Shown in pieces: positions 18,673 through 27,735 of a stretch of 64,000 nt of DNA; positions within the stretch are counted from its first letter, which is position 1, and each line of letters opens with the position of its first letter. The stretch is taken from NCBI GenBank assembly GCA_947174015.1, contig CAMWHJ010000003.1, positions 18,522 to 82,521 of the forward strand, given 5' to 3'. The notes beneath the pieces are model-generated. The model did not search any database, was not told the DNA's origin, and worked only from the letters and a program-made list of their open reading frames with translations. Both the position numbers and the translations under genes were made by a program. This stretch comes from an uncultured Lachnospiraceae bacterium. GTDB taxonomy: Bacteria; Bacillota; Clostridia; Lachnospirales; Lachnospiraceae.

Positions 18673-19616
18673 ATGCCTTTCTCCAGATAGGAATTTTTTA
18701 TACTCATATTTTCTTCCGCAAAATTGATTTCATCATTGCTATACACTTGATATTCGTCCCAGATTTCTTCCAGCGTTTCCAGCGTATTTACCACCTGGTT
18801 CTGCTTTTTCATGCACAGAGCCACCACCATGGCATTGATAACGCTTAAGGGTGCCACCAGCGAATCCACAATGGATGCCATATCACTTCTGGCAATCAAA
18901 TTACAGGAAGAATACAGATTCATTGGAGAATGAATACTGTCTGTAAGAGTAATCACCTTGGCATTTCTGTTGTTGGCAAACTCCATTGCTTTCAAAGTGC
19001 GCACTGAGTATCTTGGAAAGCTGATGCCGATAATGGCATCCTCCTGACTGATTCGTATCATCTGTTCAAAGATCTCACTGGCACTGCTGGTCTGAATCAA
19101 ATGTACATTATCAAATATCATATTTAGATAAAAACTCAAAAAATTAGCCAACGGCATACAACTGCGAATGCCCAGCACATAGATATGCTTTGCATGTAAT
19201 AAAATATCTATGGCTGTATCAAAGGCTTTCTTGTCAATATGTTCCAAGGTCAGCTTAATCTTATCTGCATCCGACTGTAAGACAGTGGACAAAATTTCTG
19301 ACTGGCTGATGCGTCCATAAGCCACTTCCATCCGCTGAATGGAATTCAGCTTATTCCGCACCATCTCTTCCAAGGCTTTCTGAAAATCAGGATAGCCCTG
19401 ATAGTCCAAAGCAGCCGCAAACCGCACTACGGTAGATTCACTGACACCCACCACACTTCCCAGCTTTGCCGCCGTTAAAAAAGCCGCCTTATCATAATTT
19501 TCCCGTATATAATCTGCCAACAGTTTCTGCCCTTTGCTGAATTTCTCATAGCTTTCATTAATTTTTATGAATACTTCATTACTTTTATCAATTTTTTTCT
19601 CTGTTGCCATTTCCAA
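18669..19616 (-). CDS. RpiR/MurR-family transcriptional regulator
   Basis: 315 residues: N-terminal helix-turn-helix of the HTH_6 type (SKGQKLLADYIRENYDKAAF, GVSESTVVRFAAALDYQGYP) and a C-terminal SIS sugar-phosphate-binding domain (HIYVLGIRSCMPLA, AIIGISFPRYSVRT). Such proteins usually sense a phosphosugar. The start is a TTG with AAGG 7 bases before it; an ATG two codons later is possible. Lies 19 bp after hisIE and overlaps the flavoprotein gene, so it may be co-transcribed with the his genes, though no sugar pathway is nearby. Confidence 0.88.
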   Translation of the reverse strand: MEMATEKKIDKSNEVFIKINESYEKFSKGQKLLADYIRENYDKAAFLTAAKLGSVVGVSESTVVRFAAALDYQGYPDFQKALEEMVRNKLNSIQRMEVAYGRISQSEILSTVLQSDADKIKLTLEHIDKKAFDTAIDILLHAKHIYVLGIRSCMPLANFLSFYLNMIFDNVHLIQTSSASEIFEQMIRISQEDAIIGISFPRYSVRTLKAMEFANNRNAKVITLTDSIHSPMNLYSSCNLIARSDMASIVDSLVAPLSVINAMVVALCMKKQNQVVNTLETLEEIWDEYQVYSNDEINFAEENMSIKNSYLEKGI

Positions 19617-19635
19617 TGCTACACCTTCTGTTTCA

Positions 19636-20886
19636 CTATCGATTTGCCAGTTCTTTGGTAATATCTTCCCAACTCACACCCTTTTCTACCATGAGAACCA
19701 TAACATGATACAGAAAATCAGAAATCTCATATTTGATTTCTTCCGAGTCAGTGTTCTTGGCAGCAATCACAATTTCTGTTGCCTCTTCTCCCACTTTTTT
19801 CAAAATCTTATCCATCCCCTGCTGAAACAGATAATTGGTGTAAGAGCCTTCCTTGGGATGCTCCTTTCTGTCCGCAATGACAGAATACACCTGATTTAAC
19901 ACACCCATGGGATTTTTCGCTGTTGCTGCCTTCTCTGTCAAATGATTGAAAAAGCAGCTGTAACTTCCAGTGTGGCAGGCAGCCCCCACCTGAGATACCT
20001 TCGCCAGAAGCGTGTCCAAATCACAATCCATGGTAAGGGATTTTACATACTGAAAATGACCCGAAGTCAGTCCTTTTACCCAAATTTCATTGCGGCTGCG
20101 GCTAAAGTAAGTCATTCTGCCTGTGGCAATCGTAAGCTTATATGCCTCTTCATTCATATAAGCTAACATTAGGACTTCATTGGTCATATAATCCTGTACA
20201 ACCACAGGAATCATGCCATCGGAATTCAGTTTAAATTCTGCCCACTCCATGGAACTCTCTAAGATTTCCACAGCAATTCCCTCTGCCTTGCATTTCTTCT
20301 TGATACCGGCAAAATCAGTGTCTTTTTGAGAAAGATCTAATGTACTGATTCCCCTTACATTTTTTATCGAAAGTATCTGACAGATATCTGCCTTTTGTTC
20401 TTTCCACACAGAAAGCACCGGAGTGGAAAGGTTTTGAGAAAGTTCCTGTAATTCCTCCGGCTTTCCCTGATGAAAATAGATAAGTTCCCCAGCAAATTCT
20501 TCTATTATTGCCTTATTATCTGCAATTACTGCCAGATTATCAGCAGATACCGCAATTTTTTCCTTGCCAAAGCGTTTTGACACTTCCTCTGTCAGTGCCT
20601 GATTGTCTGCTTTTTTTAAATTGAGGATGGCTTTTTCTGCCCCTGCATATAACAGTTTTTTGATATCCTCTGCACGTTTTACATTGCCGCCGGCAATTAC
20701 CGGGATCTCCACGGTTCTCACCACTTGTCGCAGCAAACCAATGGCTTTTTCATGGTCTTGGGCAGAATCCGATAAATCAAGTACCAGTAATTCATCCGCC
20801 CCGGCATCGGAATAGTATTTTGCCAGTTCCAGTGCATTTTCCCGCTGAAGAAAAATACAGGGAACTAATTTCTTCTTGTCTTTCAT
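19636..20886 (-). CDS. hisIE: HisIE with N-terminal decayed HisF-like domain
   Basis: 416 residues. Residues about 213-320 are phosphoribosyl-AMP cyclohydrolase ([37 protein letters not shown]); about 325-416 are phosphoribosyl-ATP pyrophosphatase ([22 protein letters not shown]). These are steps 2 and 3 of histidine synthesis. The first 210 residues align with HisF ([36 protein letters not shown]), but the catalytic CLDVxxGRVVKG loop has become PCIFLQ and is shortened, so the first catalytic Asp is gone; Asp116 in VSADN remains. I infer a non-catalytic, perhaps structural, barrel. AAGGAG precedes the ATG; the gene follows hisB by 10 bp. Confidence 0.9.
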   Translation of the reverse strand: MKDKKKLVPCIFLQRENALELAKYYSDAGADELLVLDLSDSAQDHEKAIGLLRQVVRTVEIPVIAGGNVKRAEDIKKLLYAGAEKAILNLKKADNQALTEEVSKRFGKEKIAVSADNLAVIADNKAIIEEFAGELIYFHQGKPEELQELSQNLSTPVLSVWKEQKADICQILSIKNVRGISTLDLSQKDTDFAGIKKKCKAEGIAVEILESSMEWAEFKLNSDGMIPVVVQDYMTNEVLMLAYMNEEAYKLTIATGRMTYFSRSRNEIWVKGLTSGHFQYVKSLTMDCDLDTLLAKVSQVGAACHTGSYSCFFNHLTEKAATAKNPMGVLNQVYSVIADRKEHPKEGSYTNYLFQQGMDKILKKVGEEATEIVIAAKNTDSEEIKYEISDFLYHVMVLMVEKGVSWEDITKELANR

Positions 20887-20896
20887 TGTCTACTCC

Positions 20897-21877
20897 TTAC
20901 AGCATTCCTTTGGTGGAAGGGATATCTTTAATTCTGGCATCATAGGAAATCGCCTCATCCAATGCCTTGGCAAATGCCTTATAAGCAGCTTCGATAATGT
21001 GATGATTGTTGCTTCCATGAATCAGCTTCATGTGAATATTCATTCCTGCCGCATAGGAAATAGCATAGAAAAATTCCCGTACCATTTCTGTATCAAAATA
21101 GCCCACACGTTCTGCGGTAAAGTCCACATCAAACACGAGATATGGTCTGCCGGAAAGATCAATAGCACATAATAACAGCGTCTCATCCATTGGCAGATAT
21201 CTCTGCCCGAAACGCTTTATTCCTTTCTTATACCCCAATGCCTTTCGAATGGCAGTTCCCAAAGCGATTCCGGTATCCTCAATGGTATGATGGCAGTCCA
21301 CAATCAAATCACCTTTCACTCTGCAGGTCAAATCAAATAAACCATGCTTTGCAAAACCCTCCAGCATATGATCAAAAAAACCAATACCGGTTTCAATCTC
21401 TGCCTTTCCGCTGCCATCCAAATTCAATTCCAGGAAAATCTCTGTCTCATTGGTTTTCCGCACCACTCTGGTAGCTCTGTCTGTGTTTCTATCGTTTTGT
21501 CTGTTTCTGTAATCATTGTTGTATTCCCGGTTCTCCCGATTATAACCTCTGTTATTGTAATTATTACCATAATTATTGTTGTAATTGTTCTCTCGACTAT
21601 TGTAATTATTATAATTTCGGTTATAACTATAATTTCGGTTGTTATCCCGATTCATCTCCCTGTTTCCATATTCCCTTCCTATGTTTTGATTCTTCTCCTG
21701 ATTTGCCTCCTGAACTTCCATTACACTTTTTTCCAACATCTTTCTCCAATCCTGCTTATTATCTTCCATATCACTATTCATTTCTTTGCTGCTTTCCGTA
21801 TTCATCTCTTTTTCAATTTCCTTATTCTTTTCATCATTCATATCGTAGTTTAACTCCCTGCTGTTCTCTTCATTCAT
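20897..21877 (-). CDS. hisB: Imidazoleglycerol-phosphate dehydratase with Asn/Arg-rich N-terminal tail
   Basis: The core (about residues 135-326) is a complete HisB, which dehydrates imidazole glycerol phosphate with Mn2+: FFDHMLEGFAKHG, HHTIEDTGIALG, RYLPMDETL, HHIIEAAYKAFAKAL. Ahead of it lies a 134-residue tail: first acidic and Glu/Lys/Met-rich (1-66), then Asn/Arg/Tyr-rich (67-134; for example NYNNYNSRENNYNNNYGNN). Usual HisB is about 195 residues. The tail is in frame with no stop, and GGAGAAG sits 8 bases before the ATG at 21877, so it is probably translated. It looks like a disordered, prion-like segment. A hydrophobic plus-strand ORF opposite it is a shadow. Confidence 0.92.
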   Translation of the reverse strand: MNEENSRELNYDMNDEKNKEIEKEMNTESSKEMNSDMEDNKQDWRKMLEKSVMEVQEANQEKNQNIGREYGNREMNRDNNRNYSYNRNYNNYNSRENNYNNNYGNNYNNRGYNRENREYNNDYRNRQNDRNTDRATRVVRKTNETEIFLELNLDGSGKAEIETGIGFFDHMLEGFAKHGLFDLTCRVKGDLIVDCHHTIEDTGIALGTAIRKALGYKKGIKRFGQRYLPMDETLLLCAIDLSGRPYLVFDVDFTAERVGYFDTEMVREFFYAISYAAGMNIHMKLIHGSNNHHIIEAAYKAFAKALDEAISYDARIKDIPSTKGML

Positions 21878-21954
21878 TTTTTCTTCTCCATATCTTTCTT
21901 ATTAATTATGAAACAAATCGTAACTGTTTGTACTTTCACAGTTATTCTTATTTT

Positions 21955-22086
21955 GTAACTATTCAGTACCTCATAGTTACAAGCAAAGAATCATGTAAAA
22001 TTGCCTATGGCAATGGTTCTCTGCCTGCTATATCCATTTTTTCTTACGGTCTGTGCAGTAAATGCACAGACCTACTGAACAGTTAC
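21955..22086. mobile_element. MITE-like palindromic repeat, copy 2 (most complete)
   Basis: 132 bp with terminal inverted repeats GTAACTATTCAGTA and TACTGAACAGTTAC (13 of 14 match). Two internal inverted repeats: ATTGCC-TAT-GGCAAT with flanks decayed on the left, and GGTCTGTGCA...TGCACAGACC. It ends 1 bp before the hisD stop codon and lies between hisD and hisB, inside the his operon. A further GTAACTGTTTGTA at 21920 resembles a fragment of the terminal repeat. Confidence 0.78.
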
Positions 22087-22087
22087 C

Positions 22088-23380
22088 TTATTTTTCAAAT
22101 CGTATGCGAATTGAATTGGCATGTGCCGTCAACTGCTCGGCTTGTGCAAATTTAATGATATCTTCATGTACTTCTTCCAACGCCTCTCTGGAATAGGAAA
22201 TAATGCTGGATTTCTTGATAAAATCATCCACACTGAGGGGCGAGAAAAACTTGGCGGTTCCATTGGTGGGCAGTACATGGTTGGGTCCTGCAAAATAGTC
22301 TCCCAAGGGCTCTGAACTGTATTCTCCAATAAAAATAGCACCTGCATTGCGAATTTTTGTCATCACATCATAGGGATTCTTTGTCTGAATTTCCAAGTGT
22401 TCAGAGGCAATTTCATTGGCGGCTGCAATGGCATCTTCCATAGTATCTGCCACTAAAATATAACCATAATTATCCAAAGATTTCTGGATAATCTCCCTTC
22501 TGGAAAGCTCAGCGGTAAACTTCTCTGTTTCTTTAGAAACCTGCTCTGCCAGTTCTCTGCTGGTGGTAATCAGAATCGCTGATGCCATCTCGTCATGTTC
22601 TGCCTGAGACAGTAAGTCTGCCGCCACATATCTTGGATTGGCACTTTCATCTGCAATCACAAGAATTTCACTGGGACCTGCAATGGAATCAATACTCACA
22701 TGTCCATATACTGCCTTTTTTGCCAATGCCACATAAATATTTCCCGGTCCGACAATTTTATCCACCTTGGGCACGCTCTCGGTTCCATAAGCCAGCGCTG
22801 CAATGGCCTGAGCTCCTCCCACCTTATATACCTCTGTGGCTCCCGCCTCTGTGGCTGCCACCAAAGTGGTGGCACAGACTTTACCGTCTTTTCCGGGAGG
22901 AGTGGTCATGATAATTCTGTCAACGCCTGCCACCTTTGCCGGAACAATGTTCATCAATACAGAAGAAGGATACACTGCCTTTCCTCCAGGCACATACACG
23001 CCTGCCTTTTCCAAGGCAGTCACCTTCTGTCCTAAAATCGTTCCCTTGGGTGAAGAGTGAAACCAACTCTGCTGACGCTGCATTTCATGATATTCTTCAA
23101 TATTCTTTAAGGCTTTTCGAATAATAGCCAGCAGCTCATCACTAACCTGTTCATAAGCTTCCTGAATCTCCTCCTCAGTGACACGAATGGTGGCGGCATC
23201 CACCTTCACACCATCAAATTTTTCTGTGTATTCAAAAATAGCCTTATCACCATTTTCTTTTACATTCGCCACAATTTCATTGACCCTCTGTTCAAATTCT
23301 CCGTAGCTGTTTGGACTTCTCTTTAATAAATTCTCCAAAATGTTTTTCTTTGTTTCTTCTTCCAGCCTGATAATTTTCAT
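22088..23380 (-). CDS. hisD: Histidinol dehydrogenase
   Basis: Oxidises histidinol to histidine in two NAD+-dependent steps. 430 residues, full length. Zinc and catalytic residues are visible in [36 protein letters not shown] and [20 protein letters not shown] precedes the ATG, which follows hisG by 9 bp. A MITE-like repeat abuts the stop codon. Confidence 0.96.
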   Translation of the reverse strand: MKIIRLEEETKKNILENLLKRSPNSYGEFEQRVNEIVANVKENGDKAIFEYTEKFDGVKVDAATIRVTEEEIQEAYEQVSDELLAIIRKALKNIEEYHEMQRQQSWFHSSPKGTILGQKVTALEKAGVYVPGGKAVYPSSVLMNIVPAKVAGVDRIIMTTPPGKDGKVCATTLVAATEAGATEVYKVGGAQAIAALAYGTESVPKVDKIVGPGNIYVALAKKAVYGHVSIDSIAGPSEILVIADESANPRYVAADLLSQAEHDEMASAILITTSRELAEQVSKETEKFTAELSRREIIQKSLDNYGYILVADTMEDAIAAANEIASEHLEIQTKNPYDVMTKIRNAGAIFIGEYSSEPLGDYFAGPNHVLPTNGTAKFFSPLSVDDFIKKSSIISYSREALEEVHEDIIKFAQAEQLTAHANSIRIRFEK

Positions 23381-23389
23381 AACAACCTC

Positions 23390-24037
23390 CTATAAAATTG
23401 CTTTCAAATTATTGATAATTTTCGTAATTCGCTCATTCTCCATCTTCATGCTCACCTGATTCACCACCATTCTGGCAGACAGCGGACAAACCTCCTCTAA
23501 AACCGTAAGTCCGTTTTCCCGCAGGGTAGTTCCCGTCTCCACAATATCCACAATCACCTCAGACAGCCCCACTATGGGTGCAAGTTCAATGGAACCGTTC
23601 AGTTTAATAATCTCCACTGTCTGGTGCTTTTTATTGTAGAAATAATCTTTGGCAATGTTGGGATATTTGGTTGCCACGCGAATCAGCTCATGGTGCTGCA
23701 ATAATTTCTTTGCCTCCGCAGGTCCGCACACACACATGTTACACTTTCCAAAGCCCAGATCCAAAACCTCATACATCTTTCTGCCTTCTTCTAAAATGGT
23801 GTCTTTGCCCACAATACCGATATCCGCTGCACCATACTCCACATAGGTAGGTACATCCGGTCCCTTTGCCAAAAAGAATTTCAGTTTTAACTCCTCATTG
23901 ACAAAAATCAGCTTTCTGGAATCTTTGTCCTTCATTTCCTCACAGGTAATGCCTATTTTCTCAAACAGTTCCAGAGTAGTTTTTGCCAGACGCCCCTTTC
24001 CCAAGGCAAATGTTAAATATCTATCCTTATTTTCCAT
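23390..24037 (-). CDS. hisG: ATP phosphoribosyltransferase, short form
   Basis: First, committed step of histidine synthesis. 215 residues: the short HisG that lacks the C-terminal histidine-binding regulatory domain and needs HisZ, which is encoded just upstream. [37 protein letters not shown] and the phosphoribosyl-binding [14 protein letters not shown] are present. Feedback inhibition should act through the HisZ-HisG complex. Confidence 0.95.
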   Translation of the reverse strand: MENKDRYLTFALGKGRLAKTTLELFEKIGITCEEMKDKDSRKLIFVNEELKLKFFLAKGPDVPTYVEYGAADIGIVGKDTILEEGRKMYEVLDLGFGKCNMCVCGPAEAKKLLQHHELIRVATKYPNIAKDYFYNKKHQTVEIIKLNGSIELAPIVGLSEVIVDIVETGTTLRENGLTVLEEVCPLSARMVVNQVSMKMENERITKIINNLKAIL

Positions 24038-24088
24038 GATTGCATATTCCCTTTCTACACAAATGCTGTTTTTCCCTGCCGTTCTCTG

Positions 24089-25297
24089 TTACTGCTCTGT
24101 CACCTTGCCCTCAGGGGCAACATGATAGATAGTTCCAAATCCATTCCGCTTTCCATAGGCTATGCAGTCCTCAAGGGTATGATTTTCTTTTCTCATCAGA
24201 AGAGCCGCTTTCCTGCCCTCTCCTCTCAATTCCTCTGCCTTTCTCACCGCCTCTTCTGCCCCATCTGCCTCATAGACCAAAAGAATGGCATCCTGTTCTG
24301 TATCGATGGCGATCTTTTGTCTGGAAAGTGCCGCTAATAGCTGGTTCACCATCAAGACACAGCCGATGGCAGCCGCATCTTTGCCAAAATGCTTCAGCAG
24401 ACCATCGTATCGTCCGCCGGTAATCAACGCCTCGCCCACTCCATAAGTGTATGCCTTAAAAATTACACCCGTATAATACTTATATTTGCTCACCATGCCC
24501 AAGTCAAAGGTCACATAATCCTCCACACCATAAACCTTTAACGCCGCATAGACTGCCTCCAAACGTTCCAATGCTGCCTTAGACCTTTCATTGCCTGCCA
24601 TTTCTTTTGCCTTGGCAAGCATGTCAATGGAACCGAAAAACTCCGGTGTCATCTTTAAGCATTCCTTAATATTCCGGGGAATATTATGCTCTGCCAAAAG
24701 TTCCTCCACCCCAAAAGGATTCTTATTGGAAATTAACTCTCTCAGTTCATATTCTGTATCTTCCTCCAACTGTGCTGCCTGTGTAAGCCCTTTGAAAAAG
24801 TCCATATGGCCAATGCTCACCTGAAATTCCTTTAAGCCTGCTGTCTTTAAACAGCGAATCATCAGGGCTATCATCTCCGCATCCCCATTGACACTGTCAT
24901 CTCCTATCAGCTCTGCCCCCAACTGGGTCGTCTCCTTCAGCCTGCCCTGAAGGCTCAGATGATTAATAAAGGTATTGCCCATATATCCAAAGCGGATTGG
25001 CATATCTTCGTCATGGTAATACTTTGCTGCGGAACGTGCAATGGACGGTGTAAAATCCGGGCGCATTACTAAAGTATTGCCTTCTCTGTCAAAAAATTTA
25101 AACAATTCCTTGGAGGCCGTGGTTCCCACCTCTCTGGAAAATACGTCAAAATATTCAAATGTAGGTGTCTCGATTGCCTGATAGCCATACTGTTTCAACA
25201 CGGAAAATAAACGGTTCTGTAATACCTGCTTTTTCTCACATTCTGTGTTGTAAATGTCTCTCACACCCTCCGGTGTATGTAATAATCTGTTTTCCAT
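24089..25297 (-). CDS. hisZ: ATP phosphoribosyltransferase regulatory subunit
   Basis: 402-residue paralogue of histidyl-tRNA synthetase that activates short HisG and senses histidine. LLHTPEGVRDIYN, class II motif 2 (LVMRPDFTPSIARSAA), and a motif 3 remnant (ALITGGRYDGLLKHFG) are present, while the anticodon-binding domain is reduced to a short C-terminal segment, as expected for HisZ rather than HisS. First gene of the his operon. Confidence 0.92.
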   Translation of the reverse strand: MENRLLHTPEGVRDIYNTECEKKQVLQNRLFSVLKQYGYQAIETPTFEYFDVFSREVGTTASKELFKFFDREGNTLVMRPDFTPSIARSAAKYYHDEDMPIRFGYMGNTFINHLSLQGRLKETTQLGAELIGDDSVNGDAEMIALMIRCLKTAGLKEFQVSIGHMDFFKGLTQAAQLEEDTEYELRELISNKNPFGVEELLAEHNIPRNIKECLKMTPEFFGSIDMLAKAKEMAGNERSKAALERLEAVYAALKVYGVEDYVTFDLGMVSKYKYYTGVIFKAYTYGVGEALITGGRYDGLLKHFGKDAAAIGCVLMVNQLLAALSRQKIAIDTEQDAILLVYEADGAEEAVRKAEELRGEGRKAALLMRKENHTLEDCIAYGKRNGFGTIYHVAPEGKVTEQ

Positions 25298-25403
25298 GGG
25301 TTACATCCTTTCCATCATCTATGTATCTGAGCACAATTCCGTCCAATACTTTAATACGATAAATCGCTAATTCATTAACTTATTATCAAAATAAACTCCC
25401 ATC

Positions 25404-25432
25404 ATTATATTATGACAAAGCTGGTATGTCAA
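25404..25432 (-). promoter_or_regulatory. Consensus promoter of the his operon
   Basis: Minus-strand TTGACA, exactly 17 bp, TATAAT: a perfect housekeeping promoter. The leader to hisZ is about 100 nt and shows no T-box or attenuator structure I can recognise. It lies in the gap behind recU. Confidence 0.9.
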
Positions 25433-25454
25433 GGTTTTTCTTCTTATCTGTACC

Positions 25455-25988
25455 TTATTCACGCATATCCAAATCCCGCTGTATCCCTTCCAAATAAGGC
25501 ACCAGAATACCGTTTTTCCCCACAATATCATACTCCGGTTCCAATTCCTCCAAGCGAAAACTCTTTCTTCCTCCCTGCTCCATCCGTTCATAAAATTCCT
25601 TTAACTTTTGAAACCGCAGGTAATGAAGCTGGTTGATATTAGAATAATACAACAGCAAAAATGCAATTCCTTTCTGTGCTTCAAATTCTTTCATAAACTG
25701 ATACTGATGACTGTGAATGTTCTGCATGGGAAAGGTACCTGTGGTACATTCCTTAGCGTCAAAGCACACAGGAATCCCCTGTACCACACCAATATAATCT
25801 ACGGTACTTTTCTGTTCAAAATATGCCATAGTAATGTGCCTTGTATTTTTGTCAATGGAAATGGGGGTGATGGGGGTGGGAACCTTCTGTATCAATGCCA
25901 ATCCACTTTCCCGGTATTTTTCGTTGGTTCTGTTAATCATCTCTTCTAAGGTGGAGCCTCGCAAGCCCCTGGAACTCCATGTAGCCAT
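25455..25988 (-). CDS. recU: Holliday junction resolvase RecU
   Basis: Cuts Holliday junctions in recombination repair and chromosome segregation in Firmicutes. 177 residues. NRTNEKYRESGLALIQKVPTP, STVDYIGV and CFDAKECT (acidic active-site residues and Lys), then FLLLYYS are typical. The track starts at 26096, but the true ATG at 25988 overlaps the stop of the preceding rluA-family gene (TAATG), giving translational coupling and the expected MATWSSRG start. Confidence 0.9.
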   Translation of the reverse strand: MATWSSRGLRGSTLEEMINRTNEKYRESGLALIQKVPTPITPISIDKNTRHITMAYFEQKSTVDYIGVVQGIPVCFDAKECTTGTFPMQNIHSHQYQFMKEFEAQKGIAFLLLYYSNINQLHYLRFQKLKEFYERMEQGGRKSFRLEELEPEYDIVGKNGILVPYLEGIQRDLDMRE

Positions 25989-26968
25989 TATTTTCCCAAC
26001 CTTTCCATCCGTCGAAATTCCTCCGGCACCTGTGCCTGAAACTTCTTTCCCGAAAGATAGGACAGTTTTCCCAAAATCTGCGGAAATTCCAGACAATAGG
26101 CATGCAGTAGCTGAGATTTGATCCCATGTTGCCTTCGAAAACTCTCATTGACCTTTTCATCTCCATACTTTTGATCACCGATAATAGGATGGGTAATGGA
26201 AGCAAGATGTGCTCTGATTTGATGGGTTCGTCCAGTGATCAAAGTTACCTCCAGCAGAGTATAATCCTCTCCCACAAAAATAGGGCAATACTTGGTTTCA
26301 ATAGGTCTTGCTTCCTTATCTGTGGACCGGGCAAGAATTTTTACCTGATTGTTCTTTTCATCCTTCACTAAAAAGCCTTTCATATGTTCCGGTTTTTCCA
26401 CCCGTCCAGTCACATAGCATCTGTAATATTTATGTATGGTTCTGTCTTGAAACATTTTCGACAATTCCTGCAAACCTGCCAGAGACTTACCTGCTGCCAC
26501 CAGACCACTGGTATTTCTGTCAATACGGTTACAGATGGATGGCTTAAAGGTTCGCAATGTGTTCTCGGTCACCTGCCCCTGCTCCATGAGATATTCTAAA
26601 ATGGCATCATTTAAGGAATAATCCTTCGGCTCTGCCTTTTGCACCAGCATACCGCTTTTTTTGTTTACCAGGAGAATATTTTCATCCTCATAGACTATCT
26701 CCAGTGGCTCTCTCTTTTTCTGAGGCTTGACAGCCCCTACTATGGGCTGTTCGTGGAACTTGTCAAAGGTTTCGTCGGATAAATATATTTTTATCACATC
26801 TCCCAACCGGGTTTTTTCATTGCCCTCTGCCTTTTTGTCATTTAATGTGATATTTTTTTTCCGCAGCATCTTGTAGAGAAAACTTTTGGGTGCCCTATTC
26901 AGATATTTTCCCAAAAGCTTATCTAATCTTTGCCCGGCTTCATTTTCCTTCACATCTATCTGTTTCAT
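25988..26968 (-). CDS. RluA-family pseudouridine synthase with S4 domain
   Basis: 326 residues. An N-terminal S4 RNA-binding domain (GQRLDKLLGKYLNRAPKSFL) is followed by the RluA catalytic domain with the active Asp in CNRIDRNTSGLVAAGKS and TGRTHQIRAHLAS. It isomerises uridines in 23S rRNA; the RluC/RluD site specificity cannot be read from this. One base of overlap with recU downstream. Confidence 0.9.
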   Translation of the reverse strand: MKQIDVKENEAGQRLDKLLGKYLNRAPKSFLYKMLRKKNITLNDKKAEGNEKTRLGDVIKIYLSDETFDKFHEQPIVGAVKPQKKREPLEIVYEDENILLVNKKSGMLVQKAEPKDYSLNDAILEYLMEQGQVTENTLRTFKPSICNRIDRNTSGLVAAGKSLAGLQELSKMFQDRTIHKYYRCYVTGRVEKPEHMKGFLVKDEKNNQVKILARSTDKEARPIETKYCPIFVGEDYTLLEVTLITGRTHQIRAHLASITHPIIGDQKYGDEKVNESFRRQHGIKSQLLHAYCLEFPQILGKLSYLSGKKFQAQVPEEFRRMERLGK

Positions 26969-27033
26969 CTGCTCTCAATCCTATCCTTTATGATATCTTG
27001 ACTGTTTTTTACTTTTCTAATATTACAATACTT

Positions 27034-27606
27034 TTAGATGGAAATTGCCTTGATAACAGCCGCCAGTTCTTGTTCATAGACTTCTTTTCTCTCGCCTGCC
27101 AGATTTTTCTGCATTTCCTGAATTCTGTTTATGTATGCCTTTTCCTCTTTATAAATTTTCACTGACACTCCATGAAATCCGTTTTTTTCCAGGGCAGTCT
27201 TGATAAATTCTGCCGCATGTTTTTCATCGGTTTTGGTCTTTTCACTGAATCCTACCACCGTCTTGCCTATAATGGTGATATGCAGCAGTTCATGAATTTT
27301 ATCATAGGCAGTAATTACAATGTCCGACAGACAGGTGGCATTTTCAACCGAAGCCTGAATTTTTTCATAGGTTTCCTCACTTCCCGATGGATAGTGGTAA
27401 TACAAAATAGCTGTGGTCAACTGTTTTGCTGCTGGAAGAACCGACACTACTGCCACCACAGTAAGCAGATTCCTGCGGGTGCCGGTTGTGGCATAGCCCA
27501 CAAAGAAAATTGCAAAAGAAAGGGCAAACAGCAGAAGTGTTTTTATGGTCTCCCTTCTTTTCTGGTATACCAGGTAACCATAAGTTCCCTTTTGTATCTT
27601 TTTCAT
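27034..27606 (-). CDS. Hypothetical membrane protein
   Basis: 190 residues, family not recognised. Two N-terminal membrane helices (TLLLFALSFAIFFVGYATTG and LLTVVAVVSVLPAAKQLTTA) precede a soluble domain of about 120 residues, mixed alpha/beta in appearance, ending in a helical, charged region. AAAGGA stands 11 bases before the ATG. It lies 65 bp before the rluA-recU pair on the same strand. Probably real, since codon use is like its neighbours and nothing better covers the span. Confidence 0.7.
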   Translation of the reverse strand: MKKIQKGTYGYLVYQKRRETIKTLLLFALSFAIFFVGYATTGTRRNLLTVVAVVSVLPAAKQLTTAILYYHYPSGSEETYEKIQASVENATCLSDIVITAYDKIHELLHITIIGKTVVGFSEKTKTDEKHAAEFIKTALEKNGFHGVSVKIYKEEKAYINRIQEMQKNLAGERKEVYEQELAAVIKAISI

Positions 27607-27607
27607 T

Positions 27608-27735
27608 TTACTCTATATCCTTTCCCTTTTTATTCTCGCAAGTAATAAGGAAAATAGCCATGCTTACATGGATATTTGACGAATACCGCAAGGGTCTGAT
27701 ACCTCGCTGCTCCATCCCCATTGCTTGCAGCTGGG
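27608..27735 (-). other. Intergenic element, recurring peptide-like ORF
   Basis: Gap between the SDR gene and the membrane protein. Its minus strand can be read as GIRPLRYSSNIHVSMAIF, a string I associate with many spurious short ORFs in Lachnospiraceae genomes. A conserved non-coding repeat or small RNA is more likely than a protein. This rests on memory, not on a search. Confidence 0.3.

Noticed and set aside
21344-21853. 169-aa plus-strand ORF rich in Ile/Val, looking like a membrane protein
   Set aside because: It is the antisense of the Asn/Tyr-rich hisB tail (AAT/TAT codons read as ATT/ATA). It has no ribosome site and the hisB frame has a good one.
22582-23124. Several overlapping plus-strand ORFs opposite hisD
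   Set aside because: Shadows of hisD; no start signals and no recognisable domains.
25298-25403. T-box or histidine attenuator ahead of hisZ
   Set aside because: The leader is only about 100 nt and I see no specifier loop, T-box sequence, His-codon leader or terminator.
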